Shown here piece by piece: positions 9,127-18,626 of a stretch of 64,000 bases of DNA. The translations under genes and the position numbers were made by a program. The notes beneath the pieces are model-generated. The model was not told the DNA's origin, did no database searches, and saw only the letters and a list, made by a program, of their open reading frames with translations. The DNA comes from Ignavibacteriae bacterium HGW-Ignavibacteriae-4 (lineage in GTDB: Bacteria; Bacteroidota; Ignavibacteria; Kapaibacteriales; UBA2268), in contig PGYR01000017.1 of the NCBI GenBank assembly GCA_002839765.1, positions 1 through 64,000 on the forward strand. The letters are read 5' to 3'. Each line of letters begins with the position of its first letter. Positions within the stretch are counted from its first letter, which is position 1.

Positions 9127-10263
9127 CTATTTTACACGAATAAGAAATATTTTGGTCGCGGTAGTCATGTCAATAGTATTTGATCCAGAGCTAATAGCTG
9201 CTTGTAATGATAATGTACCACTATCTGTAGTACTTATTATACCATCTATATAATGCTCATCCAATGAGCCATTCAGGGGGTAACTTAAAACTATACCATC
9301 ATTTTTTGAAACAGAACTATTGCAAGTGAAGATATTCACTTTAGTAGTGCCACTGTAATTAAGTTTGAAATTCAAAGCTGTACTTCCAGCTGATCTCTTA
9401 GCACCTAAAACTCCTTTTATTAAATAAGTTGCATTTGCAACAAGCGTGGGTTGAGTGTCAGTAAAGTTTACATAAGAGTTAGTAGTGATTATGACAGTGC
9501 TACCTACACCAAGTTCCGTAACTTCTGGTAAGCTACTTCCACCACTTACTGCTTGCCAATACAAATTGTCGCCATCTGTGAATAGGTATTGCCCACCATG
9601 TCCCAATTGACTCGGTAAATTCTGTTGTTTTTGGTCTAACTGAGATTGTATATCTGAATAAACACCATCTAAATATTGGAACTCTGTATTACTAACACTC
9701 CCGTCTGCAATAAGTGCTGCGTCTAGGTTGCCAGTAATAGTTGCTTGCTTTCCATCTATCTGTGTTTGTATATCTGAAGTAACACCGTCCAAATGTTGGA
9801 ACTCTGTATCGCTGACACTCCCATCAGCAATCTTAGCTGCATCGACACCACCAGCTGATGTGTTGATGGATGTTACAACAGAATTACCAGCGGAAGTTGT
9901 ATTCTCAACTGCTTTAGTAGAAAGCGATGACAAACTACCCGAGAGCTTAGTACGAGGAGTCAGATCATTACCACCTATATTAATATTAAGCCATATTTGC
10001 TGATCCGTGTTTATGTCAATCGCGGTATTTTCACCTAATGTGAGAGTGAAGAATCCATCTTCGGTTGTAACTGACCTTGTCTCTGTCCATAGTGAATTAC
10101 CATTAGTAGGGGCATCAAATATTGAAAACACAATGGAGTAGTTTCCATCCGTAACGGGATTACCACTATTGTCCTCTAATCGACCTTGGTAGTTCATAGT
10201 CTGTGGGATTTGAGCCAATGCTAAAATCGGGAATAATAACAAAAATAGGATGAAGTTTTTCAT
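9127..10263 (-). CDS. Secreted protein with coiled/tail-fibre-like 40-aa repeats
   Basis: Signal peptide; 'QTMNYQGRLEDNSGNPVTDGNYSIVFSIFDAPTNGNSLWTET'; repeated 'IADGSVS[DN]TEFQ[HY]LDGV[TY]SDIQ[TS]Q'. Confidence 0.75.
   Translation of the reverse strand: MKNFILFLLLFPILALAQIPQTMNYQGRLEDNSGNPVTDGNYSIVFSIFDAPTNGNSLWTETRSVTTEDGFFTLTLGENTAIDINTDQQIWLNINIGGNDLTPRTKLSGSLSSLSTKAVENTTSAGNSVVTSINTSAGGVDAAKIADGSVSDTEFQHLDGVTSDIQTQIDGKQATITGNLDAALIADGSVSNTEFQYLDGVYSDIQSQLDQKQQNLPSQLGHGGQYLFTDGDNLYWQAVSGGSSLPEVTELGVGSTVIITTNSYVNFTDTQPTLVANATYLIKGVLGAKRSAGSTALNFKLNYSGTTKVNIFTCNSSVSKNDGIVLSYPLNGSLDEHYIDGIISTTDSGTLSLQAAISSGSNTIDMTTATKIFLIRVK
9638..9845. repeat. Two intragenic ~86-bp repeats with 120-bp period
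   Basis: 'tgtatatctgaa[t/g]taa...acaccatctaaatattggaactctgta' recurs 120 bp downstream; encodes the 40-aa protein repeat. Confidence 0.8.
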
Positions 10264-10272
10264 GTTTGATTC

Positions 10273-10959
10273 CTATGCTTTCATTTTGAAATATACAATT
10301 ATTGGGATAGTCACACCGAGTAATATCAACGCCCATTCGCTCAAAGTTGGGATTGGGGTCGTCTGAGTTATTTTTGGTATAGTCCCATCAGTTTTGAAGT
10401 TTATAGACGCATTGTCCGAGCCATTCCAATTGAAAGGAATAAGCACAAACGTATAGGTCTGGCTTGGTTGCAATCCCGTAGCAGTTATCTTATCTGCTGT
10501 CTTATCTGTTAATATTGATACTACTTTGGTGCTATTGCTAGAGTAATACAAACTCGGGTAGCTCGCATCTGTAATTATTATTTCTGGGTCAGCGTTCGCT
10601 TTTGCTAATACTATATAACCGGCAGCATTTGTTATCTCTTCTGCGGGTTGAATATTGAACCTAATAGACCCTGCATCAAGAATAGAATCTAGAGTAAACG
10701 TATTGGAATGAGCAAGGGGTTCATCGCTCAATTGTACTACTTCATCTTCCAAATAATAGAATATATATCCTTCACGAATGAGGTATTGGCTGTTAGATGA
10801 TGTATTGCCAATGGGCTGACCAGCTATGTGGTAGAGAGTGTTGGAGGAGTTGGATTGCTTTCCGCCACCAGCAGAAGCAGCACTCTTTTTTATCTGATAT
10901 TGAGAAAAAAGAGGAGTCGTAATAAGTAAAACTAATATGACTAACTTGTTAAATTTCAT
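10273..10959 (-). CDS. Secreted protein with IPTL-CTERM sorting signal
   Basis: N-terminal signal peptide; C-terminus 'IPTLSEWALILLGVTIPIIVYFKMKA' matches the IPTL-CTERM pattern (IPTLSEWG + TM + short basic end). Confidence 0.85.
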   Translation of the reverse strand: MKFNKLVILVLLITTPLFSQYQIKKSAASAGGGKQSNSSNTLYHIAGQPIGNTSSNSQYLIREGYIFYYLEDEVVQLSDEPLAHSNTFTLDSILDAGSIRFNIQPAEEITNAAGYIVLAKANADPEIIITDASYPSLYYSSNSTKVVSILTDKTADKITATGLQPSQTYTFVLIPFNWNGSDNASINFKTDGTIPKITQTTPIPTLSEWALILLGVTIPIIVYFKMKA

Positions 10960-11061
10960 ATTCTACCTGTTAAAACAATAGGTAAAATTAATAAATGTTA
11001 AGAATAAAGCCAAACAAAAAGTAAAAGGAAATGAAAAAATAATTGCTTTTAGAAAACAAAA

Positions 11062-11089
11062 AACCCCTAACCGTGATTGGCGAGGGGTT
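11062..11089 (-). terminator. Rho-independent terminator downstream of 11117-12562
   Basis: AACCCCT-aaccgtgattggcg... / AGGGGTT stem; T-run on the minus strand (AGGGGTTTTTTG). Confidence 0.75.
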
Positions 11090-11116
11090 GTATAAAATTA
11101 TAATTATGAGATTAAT

Positions 11117-12562
11117 TTAGTTGCTTATAAAACTACAAGCATCTGAAACTTGAGTTCTTAAGACAACACCAACGCTTCCGTTCACAGACGCCCAACTTGG
11201 TCCTATAGGTATTCCTGGGTTCCCTGCGCCAGCACCACCCACACCTTCATAAGTCACGTTTGTAGCAGTATCAGTTCCTTTTAGGCCTCCTGATATAGTA
11301 GCTGTTCCACCTACAGAACTAGCATTAGAAGATATGTAGTGAATAAGTCCACCACCTCCACCACTACCTGCTAAGTCAGGAGTTCCTGTCCCAGGGTTGT
11401 TTCCATTACCACCAGATACATTAATTGTTCCGGAGTTTGTTATATTTGAATTTGTTGCAAGTACAACAAATCCACCACCACCGCCACCACAGCCAGGTTT
11501 AGAAACACCCCCAGCATATTGGGCAGGTGAACCACCTCTTGCATCTATAGTACCTGCATTTGTAATTCCAGTAGCAGCAAATATAGATAGTGTACCACCA
11601 CCATTTCCACCAAAAGTTTCATTTCCATCAACTCCACCTGTTGATCCACCAGAACCACCTTTAGGGCCAAATTTGAATACTCTTCTATATACTTCTGAAC
11701 TAGGGTAAGCTTTTGTTGAAGTCAAAGTATAGCCTAATATATCCTTATTCCCTCTATCTGCATTATTACTCCATGCTTCTCCTAAAACACCTGTTTTTAC
11801 TAATATGGTTCCATTATTAATAACAGTTGTTTTACTTTGTATTACTGTTCCACTTGCAACAGTCAAAGTTACTCCACTAGCTATAGTCAAGCTATTAAAC
11901 ATATAATTCCCATTTGTAGGGGGAGTCGTTGACCAATCAGTATTTGTATTGATAACAATATCTGTAGCACTACCGTCTCCATATATATTACAGCTACCAC
12001 CGCCACTAGCAGGGGTAGTCCAAGATAAAGTCCCAGAACCGTCTGTTGTTAATACTTGATTATTTGTACCAGCGTCAACAGGTAATGTATAAATAACATT
12101 CCCAGCCAAGGCAGGAGATTTGAAAGCAGTATAATTATCTCCATCAGCTGTTGGCTCTGCAAATCTTAATTCACCTGCATCATCTATAGTGATGTTACCA
12201 TCATTATCAGATACCCCAGCTTGTGCTTGTTCAAATACCATTTGATCAAGTCTTTGTTGTGATGTCAATATTAATGGGTTCCCGGTATAAACATCCACAA
12301 CATAGTAAGAATTAACACTTGTAGCTAATATAGCTGGTGTAGCAGGTACATCTGCTACGATAATTCCCGAAGCGTTAGGTGTTAAGTTTACCGTTGAACC
12401 AGTAAAAACTGTTGTCGGTCCACCTGGTGTATAATCCACGATTTTTACTTGAACGTCAACAGCCGCACCTGGCTTACTTACCACTACTTTAAAATTTCCA
12501 ATAGCAAAAGAGCTAGAGTAAGATAGTAAAGCAATAGTGATTAATAAAAAGATTTTTTTCAT
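11117..12562 (-). CDS. Secreted glycine-rich surface protein
   Basis: Signal peptide MKKIFLLITIALLSYSSSFA; Gly-rich tracts GGSGGSTGG, GGGGGGF, GSGGGGGL and 'NSGTIxxxGG' repeats. Confidence 0.75.
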   Translation of the reverse strand: MKKIFLLITIALLSYSSSFAIGNFKVVVSKPGAAVDVQVKIVDYTPGGPTTVFTGSTVNLTPNASGIIVADVPATPAILATSVNSYYVVDVYTGNPLILTSQQRLDQMVFEQAQAGVSDNDGNITIDDAGELRFAEPTADGDNYTAFKSPALAGNVIYTLPVDAGTNNQVLTTDGSGTLSWTTPASGGGSCNIYGDGSATDIVINTNTDWSTTPPTNGNYMFNSLTIASGVTLTVASGTVIQSKTTVINNGTILVKTGVLGEAWSNNADRGNKDILGYTLTSTKAYPSSEVYRRVFKFGPKGGSGGSTGGVDGNETFGGNGGGTLSIFAATGITNAGTIDARGGSPAQYAGGVSKPGCGGGGGGFVVLATNSNITNSGTINVSGGNGNNPGTGTPDLAGSGGGGGLIHYISSNASSVGGTATISGGLKGTDTATNVTYEGVGGAGAGNPGIPIGPSWASVNGSVGVVLRTQVSDACSFISN

Positions 12563-12699
12563 TAGATTTCCCTATATTTAATTGATAGAATAAGATTTTT
12601 TAATTTCATTTTTTGAACCAAGTAAGATAGCATTAATTCTTAAAAAATCTATTAATTAAATTATTTTTCATTATATGAATAGGCAAATAAAACAAAAAG

Positions 12700-12723
12700 C
12701 CCTACGCCGTGATTGGTGTGGGG
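12700..12723 (-). terminator. Terminator-like hairpin downstream of sigma-54 activator
   Basis: CCCTACGCC-gtgatt-GGTGTGGGG stem (with GU pairs); A-run upstream on + strand = T-run on minus strand. Confidence 0.6.
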
Positions 12724-12761
12724 TTGTGGGAATTTGTCATGTAAATACTATTAACTATCCC

Positions 12762-13955
12762 TCAATCCAAGTCATATTGCTTGAGTTTGCGGTAGAGAGT
12801 ACGCTCACTAATACCTAGCTCTTTGGCAGCTAATCGGCGGTTATTATCGAATCGGTTGAGTGAGAATACAATTAGTCGTTTTTCGATATCAGCTAGGTTA
12901 AGAGTGTCGAACCCTTCGAGCATTTCATCATTTTCTATGACTTCATCGGCTGTTTGTATCATTATTTCATTCTGGTTAGCTACTACTTCATCTAGCTTCA
13001 AAGTATTGAAATGAACTTCTCGCTTTAGGTCTTGAATATCATTTTTTATCTCAAGCAAAGTTCGGAATATAATTCCTAACTCCAGATTCGGATTATCATC
13101 ACTCTTGTTAGTCGTCGTTACTAGAGCTGTTGGTCTTGGCTTAGTGTGACGAGGAAGCGATGGCCTTATATATTTAGTTACGTTTTCTGCTTCTATGAAT
13201 TCTTTTGCTTCTAGCGTAAGCATAGTTTCAATAAGGTTTTTCAGCTCACGAACGTTCCCATCCCATGGTTGGCTCTTTAATATTTCAAGAGCCTCCATGC
13301 TTATACCTTTGAAATCGAGGCCAATATTATTTGCTGTTCTATTAGCAAAATAATAGAAGAGTGGTTCTATATCTTCTGGGTGTTCTCGTAGCGAAGGCAA
13401 TATAATGTGTACGGAGCGCAATCTAAAATACAAGTCCTGTCTAAATTGCTTTTGCTCTACTCTTTCCTCTAGCTCACGGTTAGTAGCAGCTATTACTCGG
13501 ACATCAACTTTTCTGTTATCAGATGAACCTAGTCGTGAGAACTCACCAGACTCCAATACTCGTAATAGTTTTACTTGGGTTTCTACTGGCATTTCACCAA
13601 TTTCATCTAGGAATATAGTACCTTTGTCCGCCGTTTCGAAATACCCTATTCTTTGGTCAACTGCACTAGTAAATGCACCTTTTTCGTGACCGAATAGTTC
13701 TGATTCGAGTAGAGTTTCAGGTATAGCACCGCAGTTCACACTAACGAAATTATTACCTCTACGCTTACTCAATCCGTGAATAGCTTTAGCAAATACACCT
13801 TTGCCGGTTCCAGTCTCACCTGTTATTAGTACAGATAATTCTGTCGGTGCTGCCTTGAGCAAAAGCTTTTTCGCTTTGCGCATGGGTTCAGCAGTCCCGA
13901 TAATACCGAACTTTTTCTCTAGTAATTTGTCACTATGTATTGTGCTATTATCCAT
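12762..13955 (-). CDS. Sigma-54-dependent transcriptional activator (AAA+ plus Fis-type HTH; no receiver domain)
   Basis: 'LITGETGTGKGVFAKAIHGLSKRRGNNFVSVNCGAIPETLLESELFGHEKGAFTSA', GAFTGA-like motif, C-term 'RLAAKELGISERTLYRKLKQYDL'. Confidence 0.96.
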   Translation of the reverse strand: MDNSTIHSDKLLEKKFGIIGTAEPMRKAKKLLLKAAPTELSVLITGETGTGKGVFAKAIHGLSKRRGNNFVSVNCGAIPETLLESELFGHEKGAFTSAVDQRIGYFETADKGTIFLDEIGEMPVETQVKLLRVLESGEFSRLGSSDNRKVDVRVIAATNRELEERVEQKQFRQDLYFRLRSVHIILPSLREHPEDIEPLFYYFANRTANNIGLDFKGISMEALEILKSQPWDGNVRELKNLIETMLTLEAKEFIEAENVTKYIRPSLPRHTKPRPTALVTTTNKSDDNPNLELGIIFRTLLEIKNDIQDLKREVHFNTLKLDEVVANQNEIMIQTADEVIENDEMLEGFDTLNLADIEKRLIVFSLNRFDNNRRLAAKELGISERTLYRKLKQYDLD

Positions 13956-14453
13956 CTATTTGGTTATCCAATCTTCCCAACCGCCAACGTATATGAACAT
14001 ATTCTCGAAACCAGCAGTTTTCATATCTTCTGCCAAATGGTGTGACAAATCACAATCACCACCAGTACAGTAAATCAAGAATTTCTTATCTCTAGGCAAA
14101 GTATATATTTTTTCAAAATACTGAGCTTCATCTCCATAGGGGAATATATTTTTAGCATCACCGATTTTACCTTTTGCATAATCTTCTGGGCTGCGGGCAT
14201 CAATTATTATAAAATCAGGATTATTAATTCTTGCTTTTATTTGCTCATACGTTATAGTTCCGCCTTCTAACTTTGCACTAGCATCTGTTTTACTAGCTAA
14301 TCCGGCCTCTAGTAGAGAATCTGATATAGCAGGACCTTTATCAGTTAGATATGAAAGCCCCTTGGTACTTATATCACTATAGTTATAGGCAAATGCTAGC
14401 ACCACTGATGTAAGCACTATTAGTAATATTACTTTGTAATTCAAGTTCTTCAT
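13956..14453 (-). CDS. Rhodanese-like domain protein, membrane anchored
   Basis: 'FIIIDARSPEDYAKGKIGDAKNI...KKFLIYCTGGDCDLSHHLAEDMKTAGFENMFIYVGGWEDW'; active-site Cys in YCTGGDC. Confidence 0.9.
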   Translation of the reverse strand: MKNLNYKVILLIVLTSVVLAFAYNYSDISTKGLSYLTDKGPAISDSLLEAGLASKTDASAKLEGGTITYEQIKARINNPDFIIIDARSPEDYAKGKIGDAKNIFPYGDEAQYFEKIYTLPRDKKFLIYCTGGDCDLSHHLAEDMKTAGFENMFIYVGGWEDWITK

Positions 14454-14467
14454 TATTCTTTCCCTTT

Positions 14468-16657
14468 TTATAAATTAATACCTATCGCGAAATATCCCAA
14501 TAAAGGTCCAAAGATAACTCTATCAGGATTCTTTAGAAAATAGAAACTATTTCCTAAAGAAAAATTGGCTGGACCTACGGGTGTATCAAATGATAAACTG
14601 CCACCAATACCTTGCCTCAAATTCGAGAATTTTATTTGCTCTGGAACATCCCATATCCCACCTGCGTCATACCTAAATGAGGCATAAGTTTCGAAGAAAA
14701 TTTCGAATGGTAATTTGTATCTAAACTCTAAAGATGATACAAATATCTGCCGGCCTATTCTCTCAAACTCGCGCATACCATAGAACATATCTTGACCACC
14801 TAATCCCCAAAACTCTGCAAGAGGAGTAGTTTTATCACCCAATCCAAACATAACGAAAGGATTGACGGTGAAGTCACTCAATGGAGAAACATAAGCATCA
14901 AGGACAAATTCTAATTTAGAAAAATTAACATCATTTTCTAAAGAAAGCAAATTAGATTCGAAATTCAAATCTATTAACGTTCCTTGTGTAGCAAAATTGG
15001 ACTTATTTTTACTATCTATTAACGTTCTAATAAAGAAAGTAGATACGTTTTTAAATTCGTTCGGTTCTGATTCCAAATTATACGCTCTTTGTTTCTCTAA
15101 CTGGAATCCGAAATTAATCTTACCTGCCTTATCAAAATTAGTTCCTGTCGCTACATTAAATCCATAATTCTCGACTTTATACTCACCGTTTTGCTCACGA
15201 TTATAATTATTATTGGTCAATGATTCTGGACTGTAAGAACGATAAAGGATATTGTTGTAATAAGCCGTAAAATTAAAATTGATCGGTAAACTTAGTACTT
15301 TTGGGTTAGATATAGACCATACAAATTTCTGATTTCTTGCACCAAAAGATGCTCCTAAAAGTGCCCTAGTACCAGTATTCAAGAAGTTTTCACGAATTAT
15401 ATCAAGTTCAACCTGCGTATTCCTTTCATTATCAACTCGAGCTCCCAAAAGTACAAGTTGTGTACCATTTTCTTTCACTTCCACCATAACATCTATCTTA
15501 TTGCTATCAACTATCATAGGGACTACTCTAACTTGGGAGAAAAGCTCAGTCGAGTATATACTCTGCCATAGATTAAATAAATCCGTAGAAGAAATAATTT
15601 CACCTTTATTTACATGCAATTCTGAAAGTATAAGTCTGTCGTCAGTTCTATTATTACCCTTGACCATAATGTCGTTAAGCATATAATCTTTATTTTCATT
15701 GTAATCAGAACCTTTAATTTTTCCTTTGGGTAACTTACTATAGTCCATGACTCCTGCTGCTTGCTTTCCCCTAGCTATTATTGTGTCTAGTTGGATAAAG
15801 TCCGAGTTGAATATCCCTAATAGATTTGGCTCTATGTATATGTCACTTTTTTCTTTTGCCATATCTTCATTTGACTTCATAATAACACTAACAATTTGGT
15901 CTGCTATATTTACAGGATTGTTCAAATCGTCATAGGTAAATATATCAGAAGTAGTATTGACAACTATTATATGCTTGGGGTTGAATTCTTCAACAGCTTG
16001 TTCGAAAGGAATATTAGCTACTGGCCCACCATCTACAAGTATCATCGAGTCTAGCTCAACAGGTGTAAATCTGAGAGGTACAGTTATACTCGCCCTTATC
16101 GCGGTCATCAAATCGCCATTTTTAAATACATACGGCTTCCCTTTTACTATGTCCAGTGACACAGCCCTGAACGGGATTTTCAGATTATCGAAATCACTGG
16201 TGAAGGGATAATCTGAGCTTAGTATTTTACTTTGAAGGAATTCCGAAAACTTATATCCATTACTTATCGCTTGTGGTACTTGAAATTTGAAATCATCGAA
16301 TCTAAGATTAATCAATTTACGGTCATAGTATTTCTTCTGGTCTATGAACATCTTATCACGATTATAGAAATTAGAAGCGGCAAGCAAATCATCCCAATCA
16401 GCTTTAACCATCATATCTTCAATCTCATCGGGAGTATAACCGACAGCATATAGACCTCCTATTACAGCACCAATACTAGTGCCGACTATATAGTCTATCT
16501 TTACGTTCTGCCTCTCTATCTCTCTAAGGACACCAATTTGGGACATTCCCCTAGCGCCACCACCACTCAAGACCAGTGCTGTTCCTTTCTTTTCGGCAGC
16601 AAATATAGTGGAGCTACTTATCAGAATAACTAGTAATATTTTAAAAAGTGATTTCAA
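14468..16657 (-). CDS. Patatin-like phospholipase with BamA/surface-antigen type C-terminal barrel
   Basis: 'ALVLSGGGARGMSQIGVLREIERQNVKIDYIVGTSIGAVIGGLYA' (GxSxG GTSIG, DGG 'LVDGGPVANIPF'); POTRA-like region then OM beta-strands. Confidence 0.94.
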   Translation of the reverse strand: MKSLFKILLVILISSSTIFAAEKKGTALVLSGGGARGMSQIGVLREIERQNVKIDYIVGTSIGAVIGGLYAVGYTPDEIEDMMVKADWDDLLAASNFYNRDKMFIDQKKYYDRKLINLRFDDFKFQVPQAISNGYKFSEFLQSKILSSDYPFTSDFDNLKIPFRAVSLDIVKGKPYVFKNGDLMTAIRASITVPLRFTPVELDSMILVDGGPVANIPFEQAVEEFNPKHIIVVNTTSDIFTYDDLNNPVNIADQIVSVIMKSNEDMAKEKSDIYIEPNLLGIFNSDFIQLDTIIARGKQAAGVMDYSKLPKGKIKGSDYNENKDYMLNDIMVKGNNRTDDRLILSELHVNKGEIISSTDLFNLWQSIYSTELFSQVRVVPMIVDSNKIDVMVEVKENGTQLVLLGARVDNERNTQVELDIIRENFLNTGTRALLGASFGARNQKFVWSISNPKVLSLPINFNFTAYYNNILYRSYSPESLTNNNYNREQNGEYKVENYGFNVATGTNFDKAGKINFGFQLEKQRAYNLESEPNEFKNVSTFFIRTLIDSKNKSNFATQGTLIDLNFESNLLSLENDVNFSKLEFVLDAYVSPLSDFTVNPFVMFGLGDKTTPLAEFWGLGGQDMFYGMREFERIGRQIFVSSLEFRYKLPFEIFFETYASFRYDAGGIWDVPEQIKFSNLRQGIGGSLSFDTPVGPANFSLGNSFYFLKNPDRVIFGPLLGYFAIGINL

Positions 16658-17208
16658 TATTTATAACACATTTCCTTAGCTACTCTTCGTACTGTTTTCA
16701 TGTCGGTCATAGTTTCAATTATCTTCAAAGTAAAGTTTATTGCTGTGCCTGGCCCGCGACTAGTTATAAAATTACCACTCACTACCACATCATCTTCCGA
16801 ATAATTTTTGTGGTTCAACTCTTCACCCATATCTGGAAACGATGTTATCATCACTGATTCATCTATTAACTTATGATGAGTTAAGAAGAGCGGTGCTGCA
16901 CAAATAGCACAAATCAGATTATTCTTACGTATATTATACTTAACTATTTCTAATAGATGGTCATCTTCAAGAAAATTATCTACTCCTTGACCGCCTCCAG
17001 GTAATACTATAGCTCCGAAGTTTTCGTATTCGGGTACTTCTGAAAGTAGTATATCGGGAATAATCCTAACCCCACGAGAAAAAGTTACCATATCATTTTC
17101 GCCGGCAACAGTTACTTTTATATCTGCACGCCTTAGTAAATCGATAATAGTTACCGTTTCTAGTTCTTCACTTCCGTGAGCAATTGGTACAAGAACGCTT
17201 TTTTCCAT
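16654..17208 (-). CDS. DJ-1/PfpI family protein
   Basis: 'VLVPIAHGSEELETVTIIDLLRRADIKVTVAG...AICAAPLFLTHHKL...VVSGNFITSRGPGTAINFTLKIIE'. Confidence 0.93.
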   Translation of the reverse strand: MEKSVLVPIAHGSEELETVTIIDLLRRADIKVTVAGENDMVTFSRGVRIIPDILLSEVPEYENFGAIVLPGGGQGVDNFLEDDHLLEIVKYNIRKNNLICAICAAPLFLTHHKLIDESVMITSFPDMGEELNHKNYSEDDVVVSGNFITSRGPGTAINFTLKIIETMTDMKTVRRVAKEMCYKY

Positions 17209-17303
17209 TGATTTATCCGATTATTTTAAATATCTTTAATGATATTGCCGATTGTAATATAGAATATATTTTTTTTGGTTCTAACAAAGTATAATATCGT
17301 AAA

Positions 17304-18626
17304 ATGAAAATGAAAAACGAAATAAATGAAGCCGAAAGTTGGGCTGAGAAAGGAGAAAACTTCTATAAGACCGAAAATTTCTCCAATGCACTGGAATGTT
17401 TCAACACAGCTATCTCTCTTTATGATAAAAATTCACTCTATTTTTACAAAAGAGGAAATTGTTTCTTTGAGCTAGATAATCTATCTGCTGCTATGGAAGA
17501 TTACAACCAATGTATAAAAATGAATCCAACTTTCTCTTTTGTATATTTCAAAAAAGGGAACTTGTATTACAAAAATGGCGAATACCCGAGCGCTATTAAA
17601 CTTTACAATGAGTCAATAAAACTAAACTCATCTTTCTCTTTCGCATATCTAGCTAAAGCGAGAATATACGCTGCGGAGAATAATTTTGTTGAAGCACTGA
17701 AAATGATAAACGAAGCTTTAACTCACAATAATGGTATAACGGAAGCATATATAATAAGAGGTGATTTGTTTTTCAAAGCAGGGAGTAACGAAGAAGCTAA
17801 CTTAGATTATTCGCGTGCTTTAAAAATAGACCACGAGAACATAGAAGCACTACGCAAAAGAGCGGCTTGCTTTATTGCTGAGGGTGACTTTCTTAACGCT
17901 GTCAAGGATTATTCTGCAGTTCTAAGAATACGCCCCGAAGATTCGGATACTCTAAAATCGAGAGCAATATTATTAGCAAGATTCAATGAAAAAGAACCAG
18001 CACTGGATGATGTAAATAAGCTTGTGGAATACAATAGCTCTGACCCAGATGCATACAATACTAGAGGATTGTTATACTTTAGCTTCAAAGAAAATGATAA
18101 AGCACTTGCTGATTTTGGGAAAGCTATAAACTTAGACCCTGATAATGCTGTTTACTATAATAATCAAGGAAACGTTTATACAGCTCTCAAAGATTACCTA
18201 AACGGACTGAAAGCATATAATGAAGTAATAGCTAGAGACGGAAGTATAGCCAATGCGTACACAGGGAGAGCGAATTGCAAAGCAGGCAAGGGTTATCTAA
18301 AAGAAGCAATCAAAGACTATACGAAAGCTATATCGCTTAATCAGAGATATATTAGTGCATATATAGGGCGAGGTAATGTCTATAAGAAGTTAGAATATGA
18401 TAAAAAAGCACTCGAGGATTATACTCTTGCATTGGAGATAGAACCTGGTTCTCCTCACGCATTGCTCAATCGAGGATTAATATACAAAGCGAATAAACAA
18501 GATGCCAAAGCTAAAGTAGATTTAGAAAAATTCTTAGAGATCTCACCTCGTGGTAAGTTAGCAACAAGTGTTAGAAGCTGGCTGCGTTCTCAAGAAAATA
18601 AAGATCAGAATCAGAAAAAGAATTAA
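17304..18626 (+). CDS. Tetratricopeptide repeat protein
   Basis: About 12 TPR units ('AYIIRGDLFFKAGSNEEANLDYSRALKIDHEN'). Confidence 0.92.
   Translation: MKMKNEINEAESWAEKGENFYKTENFSNALECFNTAISLYDKNSLYFYKRGNCFFELDNLSAAMEDYNQCIKMNPTFSFVYFKKGNLYYKNGEYPSAIKLYNESIKLNSSFSFAYLAKARIYAAENNFVEALKMINEALTHNNGITEAYIIRGDLFFKAGSNEEANLDYSRALKIDHENIEALRKRAACFIAEGDFLNAVKDYSAVLRIRPEDSDTLKSRAILLARFNEKEPALDDVNKLVEYNSSDPDAYNTRGLLYFSFKENDKALADFGKAINLDPDNAVYYNNQGNVYTALKDYLNGLKAYNEVIARDGSIANAYTGRANCKAGKGYLKEAIKDYTKAISLNQRYISAYIGRGNVYKKLEYDKKALEDYTLALEIEPGSPHALLNRGLIYKANKQDAKAKVDLEKFLEISPRGKLATSVRSWLRSQENKDQNQKKN

Noticed and set aside
11397-11708. Proline-rich ORF MFPLPPDTLIVPEFV... on + strand
   Set aside because: Antisense of the Gly-rich protein; poly-Gly codons read as poly-Pro on the other strand.
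12762-17208. Anti-phage island (patatin + sigma-54 activator + rhodanese + DJ-1)
   Set aside because: Patatin has a signal peptide and an outer-membrane barrel (PlpD-like) rather than a CBASS CapV-type effector; no cyclase or NTP-sensing partner nearby.
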